DNA of 64,000 bases from Paractinoplanes durhamensis (GTDB taxonomy: Bacteria; Actinomycetota; Actinomycetes; Mycobacteriales; Micromonosporaceae), in contig NZ_BOML01000033.1 of the NCBI RefSeq assembly GCF_016862175.1, positions 124,001-188,000 of the forward strand, given 5' to 3'. Below, piece after piece: positions 27,467 through 34,088 of the stretch. How positions within the stretch are numbered: position 1 is the stretch's first letter; each line of letters opens with the position of its first letter. The notes under the pieces were generated by a model that was given only the letters and a program-made list of their open reading frames with translations, ran no database searches and was not told where the DNA came from. The position numbers and the translations under genes were made by a program.

Positions 27467-27506
27467 CAATGCGTTCCGTAGATCACCACCTGACCGGGGC
27501 ATGACC

Positions 27507-27740
27507 ATGCACGAGCTTGCGATCGCGGAGAGCATCGTCGACGCGGTGTGCGAGCGCGCCGCCGGCCGGACGGTGCACCGGGTGACCGTCCGCATCGGAG
27601 CGTTGAGCGCGGTCGTGCCCGATGCGATGCGGTTCTGCTTCGATCTGGCCTGCGAGGGCACGGCCGCCGAGGGGGCTGTGCTCGACATCGACGTCACGGC
27701 CGGGCCGGAGTTGTTGGTCGTCTCGATGGAGGTGGGCTGA
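27507..27740 (+). CDS. hypA: HypA-like nickel chaperone lacking the zinc-finger domain
   Basis: HypA delivers nickel to the hydrogenase large subunit with HypB. The start MHELAIAESIVDAV has His2, the nickel ligand, so ATG 27507 is chosen over ATG 27501, which would bury it. The protein is only 77 residues against about 113 for the family. After GAVLDIDVTAG it jumps to PELLVVSMEVG, the usual C-terminal strand, and the intervening zinc-binding region with its two CxxC pairs is absent. The frame is open and clean. The stop overlaps the hypB ATG. The missing domain may change how it docks HypB or the large subunit. Confidence 0.85.
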   Translation: MHELAIAESIVDAVCERAAGRTVHRVTVRIGALSAVVPDAMRFCFDLACEGTAAEGAVLDIDVTAGPELLVVSMEVG

Positions 27741-28408
27741 TGTGCGGAACGTGTGGATGCGGCCATGACCACCCGCATGAGGAGATAACGCTCGAACAGA
27801 AGGTGCTGGCCCGCAACGATCGGCTGGCCGAGGAAAACCGGGCGCTGCTGGCGGCGCGCGGGATCCGGGCGATCAACCTGATGAGCTCGCCCGGTTCCGG
27901 CAAGACGACGCTGTTGGAGCGGACCATCGTCGATCTCGCCGGGACGACCGTCGCGGTGATCGAGGGCGATCAGGAAACCTTCCTCGACGCCGAGCGGATC
28001 CAGCGCACCGGCGCCCCGGTCGTGCAGGTCAACACCGGGGCCGGCTGCCATCTCGACGCGGCCATGTTGCGCGACGCGTACGAGCGGCTGCAGCCGGTCG
28101 AAGGCTCGCTGCTGTTCGTGGAGAACGTGGGAAACCTCGTGTGCCCGGCCCTGTTCGACCTGGGTGAGGCGGGCAAGGTCGTGATCATCTCGGTGACCGA
28201 GGGAACCGACAAGCCGCTGAAATACCCGTACATGTTCGCGGCCGCCGACCTGGTCCTGGTGAACAAACTGGACCTGCTTCCCTACGTCGATTTCGATCTG
28301 GGCGCCTGCCGTAAGTACGTCGCCACGGTCAATCCGAAGGCCGAGCTGATCGCGGTGTCCGCGACTCGCGGTGACAACCTCAGCCGCTGGTACGAGTGGT
28401 TGAGCTAG
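27740..28408 (+). CDS. hypB: Hydrogenase nickel-incorporation GTPase HypB
   Basis: A 222-residue SIMIBI GTPase that powers nickel loading. The N-terminus has the high-affinity nickel motif region CGTCGCGHDHPHE. The P-loop is SSPGSGKTT, followed by EGDQET, the metal-site cysteine/histidine NTGAGCHLD, ENVGNLVCP and the guanine-specificity motif NKLD. Its ATG overlaps the hypA stop. The 3' end overlaps the convergent gene at 28380 by 29 bp. Confidence 0.95.
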   Translation: MCGTCGCGHDHPHEEITLEQKVLARNDRLAEENRALLAARGIRAINLMSSPGSGKTTLLERTIVDLAGTTVAVIEGDQETFLDAERIQRTGAPVVQVNTGAGCHLDAAMLRDAYERLQPVEGSLLFVENVGNLVCPALFDLGEAGKVVIISVTEGTDKPLKYPYMFAAADLVLVNKLDLLPYVDFDLGACRKYVATVNPKAELIAVSATRGDNLSRWYEWLS

Positions 28409-28940
28409 CGCGCCGCCACACCTGGTAGAGGTCGGCGCCGTCGTCGGTGCGCAGCACCCGCAGCACCCGGTCGGCGCGCAGGTAGCTGGCGATCTCGGCG
28501 GTCACGTCGTGCATCGTCGCCACCGGCGTCACCACCACCGGCAGCCTGCCCGCGTCCAGCAGTTGCTCGACGGTGGCCGCATCGCGCAGCAGGTGACCGT
28601 GCCGGTGCCGCACCCGCATCGGCACCACCTCGCGCCGCGGCAGGAGGGTGCGCAGCTCGCTCACCATCGGGTTCTGCACCGTGCGCCCGTTCGACCCGTA
28701 GACCACCAGCAGCTCATCGTCGGCGGCCACCTCGGCCAGCCGGGCCACCACCTGCTCCGGGTGCCAGCCGGTATCGGCCTCGCGCACCGCTGCGACGGTC
28801 ACGGTCGCCCGGGCCTGCGCTGCCCACCAGTCGGCCTCCGGCTCGCGGATCATCAACGGAGTGTGCGACCGGCGCGATCCGCCGCGTTGAACCGGAATGT
28901 CGGTCAGCGCTCGTTGCGCAGTGAGTCGTTGCCACAGCAA
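28380..28940 (-). CDS. Hydrogenase-locus protein, weakly amino-acid-kinase-like
   Basis: About 186 residues from a TTG at 28940 (GAGGTGAA upstream); a shorter form from ATG 28853 is possible. The central VVYGSNGRTVQNPMVSELR and the later LDAGRLPVVVTPVA...DVTAEIASYLRADRVLRVL resemble the C-terminal half of acetylglutamate/carbamate-kinase-type domains, where VTPVA and nearby Asp residues bind ATP. No complete kinase domain is present and I cannot name a family. It lies between hypB (convergent) and the second NifU-like gene, 134 bp away. Function is unknown. Confidence 0.55.
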   Translation of the reverse strand: MLWQRLTAQRALTDIPVQRGGSRRSHTPLMIREPEADWWAAQARATVTVAAVREADTGWHPEQVVARLAEVAADDELLVVYGSNGRTVQNPMVSELRTLLPRREVVPMRVRHRHGHLLRDAATVEQLLDAGRLPVVVTPVATMHDVTAEIASYLRADRVLRVLRTDDGADLYQVWRRASSTTRTSG

Positions 28941-29074
28941 GGCCGTTCACCTCTTCGGAGGTTGTGGTGCGGGGACATCAGGCTCCCCGGGCGGCGGTGA
29001 CAGCCACCAGTCCCCAGGGCTGTCCACCCAGTTGTGGAGCGGATGCCGTTCCGAACGACGAGGGAAAGGCCTGG

Positions 29075-29596
29075 TCAGGGTGCGGCTGGACAGTTGTGTC
29101 CGACCGGCCCGCCCGGTTGCGGGGGCGCCGGTAGGGCTCCCGGGGGATGATGTGCGACAACTAGTCCTGGTCGCCGCGAGATCTGCAGCAGCGGCGGCGC
29201 ATTGACCACGTCCACAGCTGTCACCTCGGGCGCGGCCGTCCGGACCGCCGCCTCGATCCGCCCGGACACCCCGCAACCCGTGGTCCGCACGCGCAGATGG
29301 GCGACGCCGGCGTCGTCGACGCCGAGAAGATCCGCGTCGGTGCCGGCCAGGGCGGCCACGATCCGCTTCGCCAGGGGTACGGGGTGCAGGTCGTGCACCA
29401 GGAGCAGGCTCGCGATCAGCGGATCCGCGCAGAGCTCGGCCGTCGCAGCCGGTCCGAGGGCGGCCGTGATCCGGGCCAGGCCGTCGCCGTAGAGCCCGAG
29501 CAGCAGCCCGATCAGCTCCTCGCCGAGCGGGGCGCCGGGACCGAGCTGGGCCAGCACCTGGTCGATCCGGCGGTTGGTCTCGACCGCGGACGTCAC
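29075..29596 (-). CDS. NifU-like protein, copy 2
   Basis: A 173-residue paralogue of the 24193-24606 protein. The N-terminus LLLGLYGDGLARI and the following LIASLLLVHDLHPVPLAKRI match copy 1, and the NifU-like part contains LRVRTTGCGVSG with a CG-type remnant of the CxxC. The last 35 residues are Pro/Gly/His-rich and appear disordered. The GTG overlaps the stop of the second small-subunit gene (GTGA). The small subunit/NifU-like pairing mirrors the large subunit/NifU-like pairing of the main operon. Confidence 0.75.
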   Translation of the reverse strand: MTSAVETNRRIDQVLAQLGPGAPLGEELIGLLLGLYGDGLARITAALGPAATAELCADPLIASLLLVHDLHPVPLAKRIVAALAGTDADLLGVDDAGVAHLRVRTTGCGVSGRIEAAVRTAAPEVTAVDVVNAPPLLQISRRPGLVVAHHPPGALPAPPQPGGPVGHNCPAAP

Positions 29597-30564
29597 CGCT
29601 CCGCCGCCACACGCAGCGTGAAGCCGCGGAGCGTACGAATCAACGGTGCGTAACCACCGGCCGGAGCCGTCGCGTCCGTCGCCGGCGCTTCCATGAACGG
29701 CATGAACTTGTCCGGGAAGCCCGGCATCGTGCAGGCGATGCAGATGCCGCCCACGTTCGGGCAGCCGCCGACCCCGTTGATCCAGCCGCGCTTGGCCACG
29801 TTGCAGCGCACGACCTGACCCCAGCAGCCGACCTTGACCAGGCAGTTCGTCGAGCCGTAACCGCCCGCGAAATCACTGGAGTCGTAATAGGACGCCCGGT
29901 CGCAGCCGGCGTGCACGGTCTGCTCGAACAGCCAGCGCGGCCGCAGCGACTCGTCCAGCGCCATCGCCGGTGCCTGCCCGCTGACCTGGTAGAGCAGGTG
30001 CAGGATGGTCTCGGCGAGATTGTCCGGATGGGTCGGGCAGCCCGGCACGCAGACGATCGGCATCCCGGCCTTCGACTTCCAGTCCCAGCCCAGATAGTCG
30101 GGCACCCCCATCGCGCCGGTCGGGTTCCCGGCCATCGCGTGCACCCCGCCGTACGCCGCGCAGGTGCCGACCGCCATCACCGCCGTGGCCTTGGGCGCCA
30201 GCCGGTCGAGCCACGCGGACGCGGTGATCGGCTGCCCGGTCGCCGGGTCGTTGCCGAACCCCGACCAGTAGCCCTCCGGCTTGTTCGTCTCGTCCGGCAC
30301 CGAGCCCTCGACGATCAGGATGAACGGGTCCAGCTCGCCGCGGGCGGCCCGGTGCCACCACTCGATGAAGCTGCCCGCACCGCCGTCCGGTCCACTGTCG
30401 AAGTCGAAGTACGGCCAGTGCAGGGCGATCGGCGGCACCCCGGGCAGCGCCCCGGCGACGATCTCCTCGATGCTCGGCTGGGTCGCGGCGGTCAGCGCCA
30501 CCGACTCGCCGTCGCAGCTCAGGCCGCCGTTCATCCACAGAATGTGCAGCACCGGCTCGCCCAT
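29593..30564 (-). CDS. Second [NiFe] hydrogenase small subunit, without a partner large subunit
   Basis: A 323-residue paralogue of HhyS, starting MGEPVLHILWMNGGLSCDG. All Fe-S cysteines of HhyS are conserved (GTCAAYGG, VPGCP, GCDRASYY, KVGCWG, GGCPNVGGICIAC). At the proximal-cluster position it reads CDGE, so the aspartate of HhyS (CDGD) is replaced by glutamate. Start ATG 30564 is used because it aligns with HhyS; a GTG at 30612 is in frame. No second large subunit exists in the window, so HhyS2 may compete with HhyS for HhyL or act as a separate electron-transfer protein. It is the first gene of a small operon with NifU-like copy 2. Confidence 0.9.
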   Translation of the reverse strand: MGEPVLHILWMNGGLSCDGESVALTAATQPSIEEIVAGALPGVPPIALHWPYFDFDSGPDGGAGSFIEWWHRAARGELDPFILIVEGSVPDETNKPEGYWSGFGNDPATGQPITASAWLDRLAPKATAVMAVGTCAAYGGVHAMAGNPTGAMGVPDYLGWDWKSKAGMPIVCVPGCPTHPDNLAETILHLLYQVSGQAPAMALDESLRPRWLFEQTVHAGCDRASYYDSSDFAGGYGSTNCLVKVGCWGQVVRCNVAKRGWINGVGGCPNVGGICIACTMPGFPDKFMPFMEAPATDATAPAGGYAPLIRTLRGFTLRVAAER

Positions 30565-30662
30565 CCCCGGGATGCTAGGCCCGAGCGGACAAACCTGAAA
30601 GACCCTCGTCACTCGATCGGGTTCGGCCGGTCACCGTAAGCTTCTGGACCAAGGAGGCGGAG

Positions 30663-31151
30663 ATGCCGAAAATCGTCGAGATCCTGCCGCTGGAAGTAGT
30701 GGCCCAGTCGTTCCCGGCCCGGCCGGCCGCGCTCCCCGACGTCCGCGACTTCGTCCGCCGCCAGCTCACCGACACCCCGGTCGCCGACGACGACATCCGC
30801 CGCCTCTGCGAGCGCGTCGCCGATGTGCTCCTCGACGGCGCCGGCGCGACCGGCATGATCCAGGTCTCGATGCGCATCTTCCCGGACTCGGCCGAGGTGG
30901 ACGTGCTGTTCGCACCGTCCACTCCGGTGACCCCGGCGGCCGCTCAGATCCCGCCGGTGCCCAAGGACTGGCCGTCGTTCGCGGCCTGGCTCGGCCGGCG
31001 GTTGCGCGAGGAAGGCCTGACCATGGAGGCGGCCGCCCGCCGGCTCGACGTCTCCACCAAGACGATCAGCCGCTGGGTGGCCGGCACCACCGAGCCGCGG
31101 ATGCGCGACCTCTACCGCATCCGGGAAGTCTTCGGCGAACCCTTCCAGTGA
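30663..31151 (+). CDS. XRE-family helix-turn-helix regulator
   Basis: A 162-residue cytoplasmic protein. The N-terminal 90 residues are uncharacterised; the C-terminal 60 form an HTH: WLGRRLREEGLTMEAAARRL, DVSTKTISRWVAGT. AAGGAGG is placed about 7 bp before the ATG. The decarboxylase gene starts 15 bp after its stop, so it is the first gene of a three-gene operon. It is divergent from hhyS2 and could regulate either side. Confidence 0.85.
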   Translation: MPKIVEILPLEVVAQSFPARPAALPDVRDFVRRQLTDTPVADDDIRRLCERVADVLLDGAGATGMIQVSMRIFPDSAEVDVLFAPSTPVTPAAAQIPPVPKDWPSFAAWLGRRLREEGLTMEAAARRLDVSTKTISRWVAGTTEPRMRDLYRIREVFGEPFQ

Positions 31152-31166
31152 TCACGGGGGCCATGG

Positions 31167-32279
31167 ATGGACACTCCCTACCTTCTCGTCGACATCGCCG
31201 TCGCCGTCGCCCAGTACCGCCGCATCGCCGCGGCCTTCCCCGGCACCCCGGTCTACTACGCGGTCAAGGCCAACCCCGAGCACGCCCTGCTCATCGAGCT
31301 GGTCCGGGCCGGCTGCCACTTCGACGTGGCCAGCCGCACCGAGATCGACCTGGCCCTCGCGGCCGGCGCCGACCCGTCCACGCTGTCCTTCGGCAACACC
31401 ATCAAGAAGGCCGACGACATTGCGTACGCGTACGCCAAGGGTGTCCGGACCTTCGCCTTTGACAGTCTCGGTGAGCTGGAGAAGCTCGCCGAGCACGCGC
31501 CCGGAGCGGCGGTGATCTGCCGGGTGCTCGCCTCCAGCAAGGGGGCGCGGTGGCCGCTGAGCCGCAAGTTCGGGTGCGCGCCGGAGATGGCGGTCGACCT
31601 GATCCGGTGGGCGGCGGCGCACGGTCTCGACCCGGCCGGGGTCTGCTTCCACGTCGGTTCGCAGCAGCTGGACCCGGGCCGCTGGGAGCCGAGCATCGCC
31701 GACGCGGCCGCCATCTTCGCCCGGCTGGCCGCGGACGGCATCACGTTGCGCCTGCTCAACTGCGGTGGCGGCTTCCCGGTCGACTATCAGACCGTGGTGG
31801 CGCCGATCGAGGAGTACGCGTCGGCCATCGCCACCGCCGTCACCAAGCACTTCCCGGTGCGCCCGGACCTGATGATCGAGCCGGGCCGCTACATCGCCGC
31901 CCCGGCCGGGGTCCTGCACACCGAGGTGGTGCTGGTGTCGCGCAAGTCCTACGCCGACGAACCGCGCTGGGTCTATCTGGACGTCGGCCGCTTCGGCGGG
32001 CTGGCCGAGACCGAGGACGAGGCGATCGAGTACCGCCTGACCACCCCGCACGACGGCGCGATCACCGCCCCGGTCGTGCTGGCCGGCCCGACCTGCGACA
32101 GCGTGGACATCCTCTATCAGAACGCGCACTACGAGCTGCCGCTGGCGTTGCGGCCCGGCGACATCGTGCAGATCCACGGCACCGGCGCCTACACCGCTAC
32201 CTACGCGTCGGTCGGCTTCAACGGATTCCCGCCGCTGCGTACCGTTCTGATGGCCTCGGGGGGCGACGCCGTGCGGTAA
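31167..32279 (+). CDS. Type III PLP-dependent decarboxylase (ornithine decarboxylase-like)
   Basis: A 370-residue alanine-racemase-fold enzyme that decarboxylates an amino acid, probably ornithine, lysine or a related diamine precursor. The PLP lysine is in YYAVKANP (about 30-37). Other hallmarks are FDVAS, CFHVGSQQ, NCGGGFP, EPGRYIAAPAG and the active-site cysteine in GPTCDSVDIL. Length and motifs are complete. GGGGG lies 6 bp before the ATG. It is in an operon between two regulators, so polyamine production may be tied to a regulatory response. Confidence 0.9.
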   Translation: MDTPYLLVDIAVAVAQYRRIAAAFPGTPVYYAVKANPEHALLIELVRAGCHFDVASRTEIDLALAAGADPSTLSFGNTIKKADDIAYAYAKGVRTFAFDSLGELEKLAEHAPGAAVICRVLASSKGARWPLSRKFGCAPEMAVDLIRWAAAHGLDPAGVCFHVGSQQLDPGRWEPSIADAAAIFARLAADGITLRLLNCGGGFPVDYQTVVAPIEEYASAIATAVTKHFPVRPDLMIEPGRYIAAPAGVLHTEVVLVSRKSYADEPRWVYLDVGRFGGLAETEDEAIEYRLTTPHDGAITAPVVLAGPTCDSVDILYQNAHYELPLALRPGDIVQIHGTGAYTATYASVGFNGFPPLRTVLMASGGDAVR

Positions 32280-32292
32280 AGGTTCGTATGGT

Positions 32293-33243
32293 GTGCGCGT
32301 GGTGGAGCGGCTGGATGTGCTGCCGCCGTCCGAGGAGCAGGCCTATCGCCTGCTGGTGCGGATGGCGGGCGCCGGCGTGGACGAGTTCGCGGAGCGGGCC
32401 GGGATCGGGCCCGAGCGAGCCCTCACGCTGCTGGAGGGCCTGCGGCATCGCGGGCTCGTGACGGCCGGCCCGGCTTACCGTCCGCTACCACCCGATGTTG
32501 CGCTCGGTGAGGTGCTCCTGCGCGAGCAGGAGCACCTCGAGACCGCCCGGCAGATGGTGGCCGCGCTCAGCGAGGAGTACCGCAGCAACACCCGCTGGCG
32601 CAGCACCGAGCACCTGATGGAGATCGTGGTCGGCGCGCCCGCGCTGCGCGAACGGCTGCGCGAGATGCAGGACTCGGCCAAGCAGGAGATCCTCTGGTTC
32701 TGCCGGGCCAACCCGATCGCGATGCAGGGCCCGGAGAACGCCGAGGAGACGCCGGCCCTCACCCGCGGCGTGCGCTATCGCGCGATCTACGAGCGGGCCC
32801 TGCTGGAGAAGCCGGGTGAGCTGCAGAGCATCGTCGAGGCGGTCGGCCTGGGCGAGCAGGCGCGTACGCTCCCGGTTCTTCCGGTCCGGCTGGCCATCGC
32901 CGACCGCAACCTGGCGATCTGCCCGCTCGTCCCGGATGCCGCTCGCGGCGGCGGTGAGCCGAGTGCCGCGCTGATCCGCCCCTGCGAGCTGCTCGACGCC
33001 CTGATCGCGTTGTTCGAGAGCTACTGGGTGCGGGCGACGCCGCTGCTGGCGACGTCGCCGGAGGAGCCCGACCGGTTGCTGCTGTCGCTGCTGGTGGCGG
33101 GCATGCCGGACAAGTCGATCGCCACCCACCTCCAGGTCAGCAAGCGAACGGTGCAGCGGCGCCTGGACCGCCTGATGCTGGTGGCCGGCGTGGACAGCCG
33201 GGCCGGCCTGGCCTTCCAGGCGGCGAAGCGCGGGTGGCTCTGA
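32293..33243 (+). CDS. LuxR-type regulator with TrmB-like N-terminus
   Basis: A 316-residue transcription factor. The N-terminal 70 residues are a TrmB-like winged helix (EEQAYRLLVRMAGAGVDEFA). A middle region (about 75-235) may bind a ligand or signal (LMEIVVGAPALRERLREMQ, EILWFCRANP). The C-terminal LuxR/GerE HTH contains LLVAGMPDKSIATHLQVSKR. It is the third gene of the XRE/decarboxylase operon, 13 bp after the decarboxylase stop. GTG 32293 is used; nearby GTGs are alternatives. Such PhoH-like/TrmB-LuxR proteins occur near secondary metabolism genes. Confidence 0.8.
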   Translation: MRVVERLDVLPPSEEQAYRLLVRMAGAGVDEFAERAGIGPERALTLLEGLRHRGLVTAGPAYRPLPPDVALGEVLLREQEHLETARQMVAALSEEYRSNTRWRSTEHLMEIVVGAPALRERLREMQDSAKQEILWFCRANPIAMQGPENAEETPALTRGVRYRAIYERALLEKPGELQSIVEAVGLGEQARTLPVLPVRLAIADRNLAICPLVPDAARGGGEPSAALIRPCELLDALIALFESYWVRATPLLATSPEEPDRLLLSLLVAGMPDKSIATHLQVSKRTVQRRLDRLMLVAGVDSRAGLAFQAAKRGWL

Positions 33244-33265
33244 CCGTCGTACCCGCCGAGCGGGA

Positions 33266-33466
33266 TCATGACGGCTGCCGGAAACCCGGCCGCACCGGCG
33301 CGGTGCACACGTCGCGCGCGGGGGCATGCGGAGCGACGTAGGTGCGGGGCGCTGGCGCCGGCGCGGCTGGGGGAGTCGCGCGGGCGGGTGCGGCCGGGGC
33401 CTGAGGCGACCCCGCCGCGGCTCGGACGCCGATCGGGGCGCCGGCGAGCGCTGGCAGTTGCCGCAT
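33266..33466 (-). CDS. Small Ala/Pro-rich protein
   Basis: A 66-residue protein of low complexity: MRQLPALAGAPIGVRAAAG then Pro/Ala-rich repeats and a C-terminus APARDVCTAPVRPGFRQPS with one cysteine. AAGGAGACCCACC upstream of the ATG is a very good ribosome binding site, so it is probably translated. It lies antisense between a LuxR-type regulator and the SARP/RiPP region. It could be a precursor peptide or a disordered small protein; no family was recognised. Confidence 0.5.
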   Translation of the reverse strand: MRQLPALAGAPIGVRAAAGSPQAPAAPARATPPAAPAPAPRTYVAPHAPARDVCTAPVRPGFRQPS

Positions 33467-33515
33467 GGTGGGTCTCCTTCGAGCAACCGGCGGTGGGGCA
33501 GCGGTTCAAATTTTG

Positions 33516-33532
33516 AGGACACCGGATGTCCT
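33516..33532. promoter_or_regulatory. Inverted repeat AGGACA-N5-TGTCCT
   Basis: A perfect 6-bp inverted repeat with a 5-bp spacer, preceded by a local AT-rich CAAATTTTG, about 50 bp upstream of the small Ala/Pro-rich gene. It is a candidate operator. Confidence 0.35.
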
Positions 33533-33586
33533 GCGAAAAGACCCAAACCTGCCGCACCAACGCCATGGCGCGATGTGGACACGGAA

Positions 33587-33616
33587 CGGGCCGCGCCGGA
33601 TAACCGGCGCGGCCCG
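33587..33616. terminator. Terminator hairpin
   Basis: A perfect 13-bp GC-rich inverted repeat (CGGGCCGCGCCGG and complement) with the loop ATAA, 15 bp past the stop of the 117-residue gene. Confidence 0.7.
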
Positions 33617-33631
33617 TGGATCACCCGCGGA

Positions 33632-33985
33632 TCAGACCGTGGCCTGGTAGAGGATCACCAGGTCGGAGACGGTGATCGAGCCGGGCCCGGCGGTGCGGGT
33701 CACGGTGAGTACGTTGTTGGTCGCCTGCAGGATTCCGTCGTCGATGACCTCGTGCCAGGACCGCTGCGGCTCGGTGTCGAACGTCTGGGTCAGCAGGCTG
33801 GTGCCGTTCAGCGTCACCTCCAGGGTGGCGGTGCCGCTCGGGTTGACCCGGAACATGAGCACGGTCCGGCCACTGGCCAGCCCGGTGGCGCTGAACTTCC
33901 CGAAGTCGTGGTCGATGTCCCCGTTGGACTTGGGCAGCGTCTCGGAGCTGTCCTGAACGACGACGTAGTCGGCGATGGTCGGCAT
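33632..33985 (-). CDS. 117-residue predicted beta-sandwich protein, unknown function
   Basis: The protein starts MPTIADYVVVQDSSETLPKS and consists of alternating hydrophobic strands (TVLMFRVNPSGTATLEVTLN, NNVLTVTRT, ITVSDLVILYQATV), the pattern of a small lectin- or carbohydrate-binding-like beta-sandwich. It has no signal peptide. AAGGGGGACAAGAA precedes the ATG. It is divergent from the SARP regulator with 103 bp between starts, suggesting control by it. It has been left unnamed. Confidence 0.75.
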   Translation of the reverse strand: MPTIADYVVVQDSSETLPKSNGDIDHDFGKFSATGLASGRTVLMFRVNPSGTATLEVTLNGTSLLTQTFDTEPQRSWHEVIDDGILQATNNVLTVTRTAGPGSITVSDLVILYQATV

Positions 33986-34088
33986 TTCTTGTCCCCCTTG
34001 GTATTGGGTGTTGCTTGTTTCCCACCCTGTGGCAGAGGGCTGGAACGACCGCTGGAACGTGCGCTGGAGCGGACTATCGTGCGGACGC

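Noticed and set aside
28941..29074. Imperfect inverted repeat between the kinase-like and NifU-like genes
   Set aside because: A bulged stem without U-tract and inside a same-strand gene pair; not convincing as a terminator.
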